Below, piece by piece: positions 8,379 to 16,518 of a DNA stretch of 64,000 nt; position 1 is the first letter of the stretch; every line of letters begins with the position of its first letter. The notes below the pieces were generated by a model. It saw only the letters and a program-made list of their open reading frames with translations, searched no databases and had not been told where the DNA came from. The position numbers were made by a program, and so were the translations under genes. Source of the stretch: Actinoplanes auranticolor (GTDB taxonomy: Bacteria > Actinomycetota > Actinomycetes > Mycobacteriales > Micromonosporaceae); contig NZ_BOQL01000058.1 in assembly GCF_018332655.1 (NCBI RefSeq), positions 1-64,000 on the forward strand, given 5' to 3'.

Positions 8379-9574
8379 GCCACCCCGGGGTCCAGCAGGG
8401 CCGTCCAGGAGGGCTGCCAGGCCGGCTCACGCGCCTGCACCTCGGCCCGCAGGTTGCTGCGCCACGGGCCCGAAATGCCGTCGTCCGGCCACCAGTCCGG
8501 CCACGAGTCGTACCGGCGTTCCACGGTGAGCGCGTGCGCGGTCGTCTCGACGTACAGGAAGAACCAGCGTCCGGCGGCCCCGGCCGCCTCGGCCTCCCGC
8601 AGCCGGCGGACCAGCTCGCTCAGCTCGCCGAAGGCGCCGAAGCTGCCCTCGCCGGGCCGGTCGGCGGGCGCGTGCTCGCCCGGCTCGGCGGCCAGGCTGC
8701 TGCCGTCGGCGTACACCCGGACCGTGCAGTGGCCGTCCCCGCCCGGCGCGCGGCCGCGCATCCAGGTGACCAGGGCGCCCAGCTCGCCGGTCGGGACCGG
8801 CTCGGGCCGGGCGCGTTCGGGCTCGGTGTGCATCGCGGCCCAGATGAGCCGGTCGTGCTCGTGGTCGCTGAGCTTGCGGACCCGGCGCCGGGCCGGCCGC
8901 CGGCCCGCGGCCGTCCGCGGCACCGAAGTGCCCGGGGCCAGGCCACCGCGCACGGCGACGGCCCAGCCCGCGGCGGCGTCGAGGGCCGGCTCGGTGAGCC
9001 GTCCGAGCAGGACGGCCAGGGCGGTGCCGTCCAGCTCGCGGCGGGTGCCGGCAGTCAGCAGCCGTACGGCGGCAGCCCGCACGTCGGCCCGCTCGTCCGC
9101 GGTGTCGACATCGTGCTGTCCCCACTCGAAGACGAAGCTGACGAGCTCGGCCACGGTGGCATCGGCGTCCAGCACCGCGCCGGCCGTCGCGGCGAGCCCG
9201 TCCTGCTCGCCGCCCGGATACTCGACCCGGCGCCAGCGGCCGTCCTCGTGCCAGAGCACGTAACCGAGCTGGTCCTCGGCGGCCCGCGGCAGCAGGTCGT
9301 CCCAGGGCAGCCAGTCGGGTGCCCCGGCGAGCAGGTCCAGCGGCGGATCGGCGTGGGTGGTGGCGCTGTACTCGTGGTCACAGCCGTACAGGACGGCACG
9401 GCCACCCTCGACGAGCGCGAGGTGCGACCAGTTGCCGCCGCCGTCGTCGTGGTGCGCACCGGTCTCGTCCACCGACCAGACGTCGTCGTATCCGAGGGCA
9501 GTCAACGCGGCGGCCAGCGTCGCCCAGCGGGTCCACAGCAGGCCGGGTTCGGGCAGCTCGACGGTGGTGATCAC
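8360..9574 (-). CDS. Conserved hypothetical protein
   Basis: I cannot name a family for this 404-residue soluble protein. An N-terminal part (1-200) is rich in Trp, Asp and Gly. A charged linker (about 210-240) leads to a C-terminal domain with CTVRVYADGSSLAAEPGEH and RWFFLYVETTAHALTVERRYDSWPDWW. ATG 9574 overlaps the stop of a short DUF397-like remnant (ATGA), suggesting translational coupling to a former upstream gene. It has no signal peptide and no membrane segment. Confidence 0.65.
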   Translation of the reverse strand: MITTVELPEPGLLWTRWATLAAALTALGYDDVWSVDETGAHHDDGGGNWSHLALVEGGRAVLYGCDHEYSATTHADPPLDLLAGAPDWLPWDDLLPRAAEDQLGYVLWHEDGRWRRVEYPGGEQDGLAATAGAVLDADATVAELVSFVFEWGQHDVDTADERADVRAAAVRLLTAGTRRELDGTALAVLLGRLTEPALDAAAGWAVAVRGGLAPGTSVPRTAAGRRPARRRVRKLSDHEHDRLIWAAMHTEPERARPEPVPTGELGALVTWMRGRAPGGDGHCTVRVYADGSSLAAEPGEHAPADRPGEGSFGAFGELSELVRRLREAEAAGAAGRWFFLYVETTAHALTVERRYDSWPDWWPDDGISGPWRSNLRAEVQAREPAWQPSWTALLDPGVAYRPAE

Positions 9575-9699
9575 CGGACCAGGCTATGGCTTCCGTCCGG
9601 CAGGTCGCCCGTGACCTCGGCACAGTCGCCGCCGTTCCTGTCGGAAAGTTGCCAGCCGAATTCGAGAATCCGCCTCCGAGAGCCATTGATGACTGACAC
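9571..9699 (-). pseudogene. Truncated DUF397-like small protein
   Basis: From a GTG at 9699 the frame encodes 42 residues ending FGWQLSDRNGGDCAEVTGDL followed by PDGSHSLVR and stop. DUF397 proteins have W-x-S...NGG-x-CVEV...VRDS. Here everything after the VR is missing, so this looks like a 3'-truncated copy. DUF397 genes usually follow an XRE-type regulator in actinomycetes; none is present. Its stop overlaps the next ATG. Confidence 0.45.
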
Positions 9700-9774
9700 C
9701 AGGTCAGGCACGCTCCTCTGTGTAGTCCCCCTATCGCTCAAAGTGAGCAGGGACTCCGGAAGGTGCGTGCGTTG

Positions 9775-10014
9775 ATGCTGCTGCCGCGGACCGAGCACCT
9801 CCCGGCCCGCCCGTCCTGGGACTGCCAGGTGTGCGCCCGGCCCTGGCCCTGCGCACCCGCCAAGGCCGACCTCACCGAGCAGTACGCCCGCTTCCCGGCC
9901 GGCCTCGGCATCTACATGGCCTCGGTGATGTACGACGCGGTCGGCGACCTCACCACCGTCGGCGAACCGACCCCGGCCGACCTCTACGAGCGCTTCCTCG
10001 CCTGGGTGGACTGA
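9775..10014 (+). CDS. Small conserved actinobacterial protein with CxxC
   Basis: This protein is about 79 residues long and carries RPSWDCQVCARPWPCAPAK near the N-terminus, then a helical domain ending PTPADLYERFLAWVD. I recall this family in Micromonosporaceae, sometimes labelled flavin reductase without real basis; it is too short for that. The Cys cluster could bind metal. GGAAGG at 9757-9762 favours the ATG at 9775 (or TTG 9772) over the GTG at 9763. The last 31 bp overlap the convergent acetyltransferase gene. Confidence 0.6.
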   Translation: MLLPRTEHLPARPSWDCQVCARPWPCAPAKADLTEQYARFPAGLGIYMASVMYDAVGDLTTVGEPTPADLYERFLAWVD

Positions 10015-10445
10015 GAGGGCTGGACCAAGGCCATGCCGATGGAGGCGGGCGCGGTCTCCACGAAGCCGTGGCGGGCGTAGAGGCGGCGGCCCGGTGCGTC
10101 GGCGAGCAGGTTGACGTAGGCGCCCGGCGGGGCCTGCTGCCGGATCCGGGCCAGCAGCGCCGTCAGCACAGCGTCGCCGAGGCCGCGGCGCTGGTGATCC
10201 GGCAGGACCGCCATGTCCACCACGTGGAAGTACCAGCCACCGTCGCCGATGACCCGGCCCATGCCGGCCGCCGTACCGGTGTCCGTGTGCACGACGTGGC
10301 AGGCGTACCAGCTGCCCGGCAGCGCCGCGACCGCCTGCTCCCGGGTCCTGGGCGACAGACCGCTGTCGCGCCGCAGCGCCAGGTACGCCTCCACCGGCGG
10401 CGGCTCTTCGACCAGGCGGTAGCCCTGCGGCAGTTCCCTTGTCAT
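9984..10445 (-). CDS. GNAT family N-acetyltransferase
   Basis: The 153-residue GNAT-fold protein transfers an acyl group from acetyl-CoA to an amine. The core VVDMAVLPDHQRRGLGDAVL (about 91-110) contains the Q/RxxGxG/A acetyl-CoA loop, followed by YARHGFVE typical of the last strand and helix. The substrate is unknown. ATG 10445 opens the domain directly. It stands alone; its 3' end overlaps the convergent small gene. Confidence 0.85.
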   Translation of the reverse strand: MTRELPQGYRLVEEPPPVEAYLALRRDSGLSPRTREQAVAALPGSWYACHVVHTDTGTAAGMGRVIGDGGWYFHVVDMAVLPDHQRRGLGDAVLTALLARIRQQAPPGAYVNLLADAPGRRLYARHGFVETAPASIGMALVQPSQSTQARKRS

Positions 10446-10466
10446 GTCCCGATCCTCGCAGAGGCG

Positions 10467-10770
10467 ATGATCTCGGGTACGACTCCCGGCCGGCACGTGC
10501 CCTTCGACAGCCTCTGCAACTTCCGCGACCTGGGCGGCTGCCCGACCACCGACGGGCACACCACCCGCTGGCGCAGTGGCTGGCCGAGAACCCGGGCCGG
10601 GGGCTGCGCCGGCCCGGCTACGGCCGGGCGCCGGCCGAGATCATCGGGATGGTCCTGGCCGGGCTCACCGCCGGGCACGGTTCGGTGCACCGGTACGCGA
10701 CCGAGCGGCTGCAGCTCGACGACAGCGTGGTCGCGCCCTGCATACCCGGCTTCTTATGTCTTCGTGAGTC
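10467..10770 (+). pseudogene. Degraded tyrosine/serine phosphatase gene
   Basis: From ATG 10467 one frame reads FDSLCNFRDLGGCPTTDGHTTRW, the N-terminal signature of actinobacterial protein-tyrosine/serine phosphatases (NFRDLGG...). At about 10565 the reading continues in another frame as PAEIIGMVLAGLTAGHGSVHRY and a helical end, like the C-terminus of the same family. The middle, including the HCxxGKDRTG active-site loop, is absent. An internal deletion of roughly half the gene explains this. It is probably non-functional. Confidence 0.5.
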
Positions 10771-10888
10771 GATCCTTAAGCGCTCCTGAGGTGGCACCCG
10801 CACGGGCCTGCCGGGCCGCATAGTCGACGAGTTGCCGTCCCCCACCCGGCTTCCTGCCGCGCCCGCGCGGCCGCGACCCGCTACTCCC

Positions 10889-10895
10889 GAGGTGA
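10889..10895 (+). promoter_or_regulatory. Strong Shine-Dalgarno GAGGTGA
   Basis: GAGGTGA lies 7 bp before GTG 10903 and fixes the start of the CAP-domain gene. Confidence 0.6.
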
Positions 10896-10902
10896 CCGTC
10901 CC

Positions 10903-11688
10903 GTGCCGATGCCCGCTGCCCAGCAATTCCGGTACACCCTGGTGGCGGGAGCCACCGCCGTGGTGATCGGGGTGGGCTTCACGGTCGTCGGGTTCAACCG
11001 GCAGGGCTCGCCGCCGGCGGCCCGTACCGCCGCGGACGTCCCCGTCGTCGTGGCCGAGCCCACCGGCGACCCGGGCACCGGCACCGACCTGCTGGACGAG
11101 ACGATCCTGCCCAGCTCGGCGGCCCCGTCCCCGTCCCCGTCGCCGACCAGCGCCGCGCCGGTGGCCAAGGCGCCGAGCAAGGCCGCCGAGCCGAAGGTGA
11201 CGCCGACGAAGCGGCGGACGACCCCGCCGGCGCGGAAGGCGAAGCCGAAGAGCGCCCCGGCGACCAGCGGCTCGGTCCTCGACCAGGTCCTGGACCACAT
11301 CAACGCGGCCCGCGGCGACGAGGGCCTGGCGCCGCTGTCGCTGGACACCGCGCTGTCGAAGGCGGCGGCGCTGCACAACCAGCGGATGATCGACGGCTGC
11401 GGGCTGAGCCACCAGTGCTCCGGCGAGGGCGGTATCGGCGACCGGTTCAGCGCGCAGGGCGTGAAATGGCGCTCGGCCGGCGAGAATATCGGCTTCGGCT
11501 TCGCGGGCGCCGCGGACTCCGAGATCGTCAAGGCCGCGAACGGGCTGTGCGACAGCATGCTGGCCGAGGTGCCGCCGGAGGACGGGCACCGCAAGAACCT
11601 GCTCAGCAAGGGCTTCGAGCGGATCGGGCTCAGCGTCGTGCGCGAGCCGAGCGGCAAGGTGTGGCTCACCCAGGACTTCGTCGGATGA
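10903..11688 (+). CDS. Membrane-anchored CAP-domain (SCP/PR-1-like) protein
   Basis: The 261-residue protein has one N-terminal membrane anchor or signal (about 10-31), a Pro/Ser/Ala/Lys-rich linker (35-123) and a CAP domain from about 125 to the end. That domain contains the family elements LDHINAARGDEGL, HNQRMIDGC, SAGENIGFG and the C-terminal W/F-rich strand. Bacterial CAP proteins act outside the cytoplasm; their biochemistry is poorly known. The stop is overlapped by a small downstream ORF (ATGA). Confidence 0.85.
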   Translation: MPMPAAQQFRYTLVAGATAVVIGVGFTVVGFNRQGSPPAARTAADVPVVVAEPTGDPGTGTDLLDETILPSSAAPSPSPSPTSAAPVAKAPSKAAEPKVTPTKRRTTPPARKAKPKSAPATSGSVLDQVLDHINAARGDEGLAPLSLDTALSKAAALHNQRMIDGCGLSHQCSGEGGIGDRFSAQGVKWRSAGENIGFGFAGAADSEIVKAANGLCDSMLAEVPPEDGHRKNLLSKGFERIGLSVVREPSGKVWLTQDFVG

Positions 11689-11837
11689 CCGGCCGGTGGC
11701 CCAGCGGCCCGGCCCGGCGCCGCCGCCTGCGCGACATGTTCGGCCCGACCCGCCCGTTCGGCCCCAACCGGCCGGGCGGGCAGTGCGGCCCGGTCAAGCG
11801 CACGCGCCCGGCCGGCCCCCGGCGCCCGGCCCGCTGA
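11685..11837 (+). CDS. Small Arg/Pro/Gly-rich protein coupled to the CAP gene
   Basis: The ATG at 11685 overlaps the CAP stop by 4 bp (ATGA), the normal coupling pattern in this genome. It encodes 50 residues, very basic, with the repeated feature FGPTRPFGPNRPGG. The strict overlap argues for translation. The low complexity and GC-rich composition argue for caution. No function is assigned. Confidence 0.35.
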   Translation: MTGRWPSGPARRRRLRDMFGPTRPFGPNRPGGQCGPVKRTRPAGPRRPAR

Positions 11838-11907
11838 CCCCTCTCCGCCGCTCACCCCCAGCGCGGTTGCGGACGCCCGGCATACTCGGCGCCGCAAGTG
11901 ACAGCAA

Positions 11908-11967
11908 CGCCCGCGGCTCCACTGTCCACAGTGGAGCCATTTCGGTGGCCGAACGGCACCGCGGGCG
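11908..11967 (+). promoter_or_regulatory. Nested hairpins before the DMF-like gene
   Basis: A perfect 10-bp hairpin (11915-11924 with 11929-11938, loop TCCA) is followed by ATTTC. An alternative 9-bp pairing (CGCCCGCGG 11908-11916 with CCGCGGGCG 11959-11967) encloses it and shares two bases with its left arm. It could be a terminator of the upstream genes or a switchable leader of the downstream gene. Confidence 0.45.
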
Positions 11968-11992
11968 GCATTTCACCACGGGGGAAAACACC

Positions 11993-13525
11993 ATGCCGTC
12001 CATGTCCCGTCGTACGGCGCTGAGCCTTCTCGCGCTCACCACCGTCAGCACCTCGGGTTCCTGCAGCACCTCCGGCATCCGGCCGGCGCAGACCGACAAG
12101 AAGACAACCGGACGCCCCGCCAACCCGGTTGTCCTGGAGAACCAGCTCGCCGGGGACACCGGGTGGCGGGTGAGCGGCGCGCGGATCTCCGACGACGTCA
12201 CCCGCCAGATCCAGGGCTACGCCTCCCGGACCTCGGTGAGCGCCGGCGAGTCGGTCGACTTCCACGTCTCCGTGGCCGGGGACCGGCCGTTCACCGTCTC
12301 GGTCTACCGGCTGGGCCACTACGCGGGTGCCGGCGGGCGGCGCATGCTGACCAGCGGCAGCCTCCGCGGCGAGGGGATGCCCGCTCCCAGCGCCGACCCC
12401 GCGACCGGACTGATCGAGTGCGCCTGGCCCGTCGCGTGGACGCTGACCGTGCCCGCGGACTGGACGTCCGGCTACTTCCTGGCCGTGTTCGAGACCGGCG
12501 ACGGGTTCCGCAGCTGCACGCCGTTCGTGGTGCGCGACGACCGGCGCCGGGCCGACTTCCTGGTGGTGGTGCCGTTCAGCACCTACCAGGCGTACAACTT
12601 CTGGCCCGCTGACGGCCGGACGGCCCGGAACCTCTACAAGGGATACGTCGAGCCGGGCCGGATCGGTGGCCTCACCGAGCGCGCGTTCCAGGTGTCCTTC
12701 GACCGCCCGTACTCGCGGGGCGGCATGCCGAGCTGTGCCGAGCTGGACCTGGCCGCGGTCCGCTGGCTCGAGGCGGTGGGCTTCGACGTGGCGTACGCCT
12801 CCAGCCTGGACCTGCACGAGCAGGGGATCCCCACCGGCCGGATCGGCGGGCTGATCTTCCCGGGCCACGACGAGTACTGGTCGAAAGCCATGCGGGACGC
12901 CACGGAGAGCGCGCTCGACAACGGAACGCACCTGACGTTCCTGGCGGCGAACAACGTCTACTGGCACGTGCGGTTCGACGAAGCGCGCGACGGGCGTCCC
13001 AACCGGGTGGTGACCTGCTACAAGGACACCCCGGACCCGTACGCGGACGACACCGGGCCGACCCGGAACTGGCGCAAGCTCGGCCGCAAGTACAGCCAGG
13101 CCGAGCAGCGCCTGCTGGGCGTGCAGTACAACGGCATGCTGGCGGACCCGGTGCCGCTGGTGATCAGCGGAAGCAGGCACTGGTTCTGGGCGGGCACCGG
13201 CGTGCGCGACGGCGACACCGTGCCCGGGCTGGTGGCGGTCGAGGCCGACGGCTGGAACCCGAAGATCGAGCTTTCCCGCGAGGCGAACCAGACGCTGCTG
13301 TCCGAGACGCCGTACCAGGACCGGCTCGGGCGCGGGACCCGCGTGCAGAACACCAGCCTCTACGAGACGCCGCGCGGAACCCTCGTCTTCGCCGCGGGCA
13401 CCTTCCACTGGAACCTCGCGTTGGTCGACTCCCCGTACACCGACGTACGGATCCAGCAGGCGACGATGAACCTGCTCACGCGCATGCTGGTGGGGCCGCC
13501 GGGGTCAGCCGGCCGCCCGGGGTGA
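11993..13525 (+). CDS. N,N-dimethylformamidase beta-subunit-like exported protein
   Basis: The 510-residue protein starts at ATG 11993 after a GGGGGA ribosome site. A twin-arginine leader (MSRRTALSLLAL) and a Ser/Cys patch (SGSC, about 23-26) suggest Tat export, possibly as a lipoprotein. The mature part has an N-terminal beta domain (about 40-160), then a domain with YQAYNFWPADGRT, FPGHDEYWS and FLAANNVYWHVRF, hallmarks of proteins annotated as N,N-dimethylformamidase large-subunit-like. In true DMFase the family binds iron and hydrolyses amides. The substrate of this exported form is unknown. The 3' end overlaps the convergent gene by 21 bp. Confidence 0.75.
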   Translation: MPSMSRRTALSLLALTTVSTSGSCSTSGIRPAQTDKKTTGRPANPVVLENQLAGDTGWRVSGARISDDVTRQIQGYASRTSVSAGESVDFHVSVAGDRPFTVSVYRLGHYAGAGGRRMLTSGSLRGEGMPAPSADPATGLIECAWPVAWTLTVPADWTSGYFLAVFETGDGFRSCTPFVVRDDRRRADFLVVVPFSTYQAYNFWPADGRTARNLYKGYVEPGRIGGLTERAFQVSFDRPYSRGGMPSCAELDLAAVRWLEAVGFDVAYASSLDLHEQGIPTGRIGGLIFPGHDEYWSKAMRDATESALDNGTHLTFLAANNVYWHVRFDEARDGRPNRVVTCYKDTPDPYADDTGPTRNWRKLGRKYSQAEQRLLGVQYNGMLADPVPLVISGSRHWFWAGTGVRDGDTVPGLVAVEADGWNPKIELSREANQTLLSETPYQDRLGRGTRVQNTSLYETPRGTLVFAAGTFHWNLALVDSPYTDVRIQQATMNLLTRMLVGPPGSAGRPG

Positions 13526-14701
13526 CCGGCCGGCGTAACGTCCGCTGGGCCGGAAGCGGCTCGGCTCGTCGGCGTACTCCTCCAGCGCGTGCGCGATCCA
13601 GCCGGCCGTCCGGGCGACCGCGAAGATCGCCTCCCCCGCGTCGGCGGGCATGCCGGTGGCCATGGTGAAGGCCGCGAGGGCGAAGTCGATGGTCGGCGCG
13701 GCGCCGGAGTGCCGGGCCATGGCCGCTCGCACCGACCGCTGATCGACGGTGGCCGGTGACTCGCCCAGCAGGCCGAGCAGGACCGCGGCGCGGGGGTCCC
13801 CGGCCGGATAGAGCGGGTTGCCGAAGCCGGGGACCGAGCCGTCGGCCCGGAGCCGGTCGGCGATGGTGCCGACCGGATCCCCCGACCGGGTCGCCTCGGT
13901 CAGCAGCCCGGCGACGACTTCGCTGGCCGCCCCGTGCAGCGGACCGTCGAGGGCGGCCAGGCCGGCCTGCACGACGGCGTACGGGTGGGCCCGGGTGGAC
14001 GCGGCCACCCGGGCGGCGAAGGTGGAGGCGGCCAGGTCGTGGTCGGCCAGCAGCACCAGCGCGGCGTTCAGGGCGACGAGGTCGGCCGGGGTGGGCGGGC
14101 GCTCGGTCAGGCGGGCCCAGAGATTGTCCGCGAGGGCCGGGCTCTGCGGCGGCTGGGCGCGTACGGGCAGGGCCGCGACCATGGTGCCGATGATGGTGCG
14201 GCCGCGCGCGATCACGGCGGCCGGCGTGGTGTCGAAACGCAACCGGTCCGCGGCGGCGATCGCGGCCACGGTGACCCTCAGCCGGTCGGTCAGCCGGGTG
14301 GTCGCGGGCAGCGGCGCGGTGACTGCGCGGGCGAGCGCCAGCAGATCGGGATCGGGCTCCACCGGGATGTGCTCCAGCTTGCCGGTCCACAGCAGGGTGG
14401 CCACCGACTCGAAGGACGCCGTCGTGGCGAGCTCGCCGGCACGGTGGCCGCGGAAGAAGAGATCGTCGCCGGTGATCAGGGTGATACCGGTGTGGATGGC
14501 CGGGGCGTCCGGCACGGCCGCGGGGCGCCTGCGCCGGGCGGCGAAGGCGGTGACCTCGGGCTCGGCGAACAGGCTCTCCTTGCCGTCGGCGTTGCGGTGG
14601 CTGCCGAGCAGGCCCCGGCTCACGTACGCGTAGACGGTCGCCTTTTTGACGCCCAGCCGGCGCGCCACCTCCTCGGTCGTCAGCAGCCGGTCTCCGCTCA
14701 T
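13505..14701 (-). CDS. Citrate-synthase-fold protein with N-terminal helix-turn-helix
   Basis: The first ~55 residues are an excisionase/MerR-like DNA-binding domain (LLTTEEVARRLGVKKATVYAYVSRG). The rest is a citrate synthase fold: GHRAGELATTASFESVATLLW, then GPLHGAASE with the conserved active-site His, and GFGNPLYPAGDPRA in place of the usual GFGHPVY. The second catalytic His is thus Asn in this paralogue, so full citrate synthase activity is doubtful. The protein is a candidate metabolite-sensing regulator. It is divergent from a second citrate-synthase gene, with a repeat-bearing control region between them. Confidence 0.8.
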   Translation of the reverse strand: MSGDRLLTTEEVARRLGVKKATVYAYVSRGLLGSHRNADGKESLFAEPEVTAFAARRRRPAAVPDAPAIHTGITLITGDDLFFRGHRAGELATTASFESVATLLWTGKLEHIPVEPDPDLLALARAVTAPLPATTRLTDRLRVTVAAIAAADRLRFDTTPAAVIARGRTIIGTMVAALPVRAQPPQSPALADNLWARLTERPPTPADLVALNAALVLLADHDLAASTFAARVAASTRAHPYAVVQAGLAALDGPLHGAASEVVAGLLTEATRSGDPVGTIADRLRADGSVPGFGNPLYPAGDPRAAVLLGLLGESPATVDQRSVRAAMARHSGAAPTIDFALAAFTMATGMPADAGEAIFAVARTAGWIAHALEEYADEPSRFRPSGRYAGRSPRAAG

Positions 14702-14715
14702 GTGGTCATCTTCTC

Positions 14716-14740
14716 ATGTTGACTGGATCAATGTTGACAT
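14716..14740. promoter_or_regulatory. Direct-repeat operator between divergent citrate-synthase-family genes
   Basis: ATGTTGAC occurs at 14716-14723 and again at 14731-14738, a 15-bp period. The second copy is followed by AT, making the near-palindrome ATGTTGACAT. The intergenic space is only about 65 bp, so bound protein would affect both promoters. The HTH citrate-synthase paralogue next to it is the obvious candidate ligand; this is inference. Confidence 0.5.
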
Positions 14741-14765
14741 GCGGATCGACCGCAACGACATTGGG

Positions 14766-15875
14766 ATGATGCTGACCGTGAAACCTGGACTGGCCGACGT
14801 CGTCGCGTTCGACACCGGGATCGCCGAACCCGACCGCACCGGCGGCTCCCTGCGCTATCGCGGGGTCGACATCGAGAATCTGGTCGGGCGGGCCGGCTTC
14901 GCCGACGTCTGGGGGCTGCTGGTCGACGGCGACTTCGCCCGGCCACTGCCCGCCGCGGAGCCATTCGCCGTACCGGTCCACTCCGGCGCCCTGCGGGTGG
15001 ATCTTCAGGCGGCGACCGCCATGGTGGCCCCGCGCCGGGGCCTGCAACCGCTGATCGACATCGGCGAGGAGCGGGCGCGCGACGACCTCGCGCACACGTC
15101 GGCCACGATGCTGTCGTTCGTGGCGCAGGCCGCCCGCGGGCCGGAGCGGCCCGAGGTGCCGCAGCGGCGGGTCGACGAGGGCCGCACCGCCGCCGAGCAG
15201 TTCATGATCCGCTGGCAGGGCGAGGCGGACCCGCGCCGGGCGGAGGCGATCGAACGGTACTGGGTCTGCGCGGCGGAACACGGAATGAACGCCTCCACCT
15301 TCACCGCGCGCGTGGTTGCCAGCACCGGGGCCGACGTGGCCGCCTGCCTCTCCGCGGCCGTCGCCTCCCTGTCCGGCCCGCTGCACGGCGGTGCCCCGTC
15401 GCGGGCGCTGGGCATGGTCGAGGCCGTGGAGCAGCGGGGTGACGCCCGCGGTTACGTCAGAGAAGTGCTCGACAGTGGCAAGCGCCTGATGGGCTTCGGG
15501 CACCCGGTCTACCGGGCCGAGGACCCCCGCGCCCGTATCCTGCGCGCGGCCGCCCGGGAGTTGGGCGCGCCCCGGTACGAGGTCGCGCTCGCCCTGGAGC
15601 ACGCCGCCCTGGCCGAGCTGCGGGAGCGCAAGCCGGACCGGGTCCTGGAGACCAACGTCGAGTACTGGGCGGCGATCGTGCTGGACTTCGCCGGGGTGCC
15701 GGCCGAGCTGTTCACGCCGCTGTTCGCCTGCGCGCGGACGGCGGGGTGGAGCGCGCACATCATCGAGCAGAAGCACCTCGGCAAGATCATCCGGCCGTCG
15801 GCGGACTACGTGGGCGAGACCGACCGCGAGCCGTCCACCCTCGCCGGCTGGGAGCGTCTCGGCGCCACCCGCTAG
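14766..15875 (+). CDS. Citrate synthase family protein
   Basis: This protein of about 369 residues (ATG 14766; ATG 14739 is an alternative, neither with a strong ribosome site) has the complete citrate synthase pattern: GSLRYRGVDIENLV near the N-terminus, SGPLHGGAPSRAL with the first active-site His, MGFGHPVYRAEDPRA with the second His, and ARTAGWSAHIIEQ with the C-terminal substrate-binding Arg. It would condense acetyl-CoA (or another acyl-CoA) with oxaloacetate; 2-methylcitrate synthase is possible. The partner gene on the other strand has lost the second His, so this copy is the likely enzyme. Confidence 0.85.
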   Translation: MMLTVKPGLADVVAFDTGIAEPDRTGGSLRYRGVDIENLVGRAGFADVWGLLVDGDFARPLPAAEPFAVPVHSGALRVDLQAATAMVAPRRGLQPLIDIGEERARDDLAHTSATMLSFVAQAARGPERPEVPQRRVDEGRTAAEQFMIRWQGEADPRRAEAIERYWVCAAEHGMNASTFTARVVASTGADVAACLSAAVASLSGPLHGGAPSRALGMVEAVEQRGDARGYVREVLDSGKRLMGFGHPVYRAEDPRARILRAAARELGAPRYEVALALEHAALAELRERKPDRVLETNVEYWAAIVLDFAGVPAELFTPLFACARTAGWSAHIIEQKHLGKIIRPSADYVGETDREPSTLAGWERLGATR

Positions 15876-15878
15876 CGT
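15873..15878 (+). promoter_or_regulatory. -10 hexamer TAGCGT overlapping a stop codon
   Basis: TAGCGT begins with the TAG stop of the citrate synthase gene and ends 7 bp before GTG 15886, the leaderless pattern. Confidence 0.4.
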
Positions 15879-15885
15879 CTGGCGG

Positions 15886-16503
15886 GTGAACGACTACTCC
15901 TGGCTGCGGATCCCCGCGGCCGACGTGGACCGGGCGGCGCGGGAGCTGCTCGGGTGGCGGCTCACCGCCAACGGGGTCACCGCCCGACTCACCGAGGTCG
16001 AGGCCTACAGCGGCCTCGGCCAGGACCCGGCCAGCCACGCCCACCGGGGCATGACCGCGCGCAACGAGGTGATGTTCGGCCCGGCCGGGATGCTGTACGT
16101 CTACCAGATCTACGGCATGCACTTCTGCGCCAACGTGGTGTGCGGCGAGGAAGGGGTCGCCTCGGCCGTCCTGCTGCGGGCCGGGGAGGTGGTCGACGGG
16201 CTGGAGACCGCCCGGTCCCGGCGTCCGGCCGCCAAGCGGGACCGCGATCTGGCCGCCGGGCCGGCCAAGCTGATGCAGGTGCTCGCGCTGGACCGGCGGG
16301 CCAACGCGACGTCCGTGGTGGACGGCGGCGGTCCGGCGACCTTGAGCCCGCCGGTCGCACCGGTGCCGGCCGCCGAGGTGGTCGCGGGTCCGCGGGTCGG
16401 CGTCACCGCCGCGCACGACGTGCCGTGGCGGTTCTGGATCAAGGACGATCCCACGGTGAGCGGCTACCGCCGACACGCTCCCCGGCTGCGCACCCGGAGC
16501 TGA
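15886..16503 (+). CDS. DNA-3-methyladenine glycosylase (AAG/MPG family)
   Basis: This base-excision repair enzyme releases alkylated purines from DNA. The 205-residue protein has TEVEAYSGLGQDPASHAHRGMTARN (about 38-62) with the catalytic Glu region, then MFGPAGMLYVYQIYGMHFCANV, the core of the AAG fold, and LAAGPAKLMQVLAL. The length is typical. In several actinobacteria this gene sits beside tyrS; here it is about 12 kb away. It has its own probable leaderless start. Confidence 0.9.
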   Translation: MNDYSWLRIPAADVDRAARELLGWRLTANGVTARLTEVEAYSGLGQDPASHAHRGMTARNEVMFGPAGMLYVYQIYGMHFCANVVCGEEGVASAVLLRAGEVVDGLETARSRRPAAKRDRDLAAGPAKLMQVLALDRRANATSVVDGGGPATLSPPVAPVPAAEVVAGPRVGVTAAHDVPWRFWIKDDPTVSGYRRHAPRLRTRS

Positions 16504-16518
16504 CGCCGGGCCGGCCGG

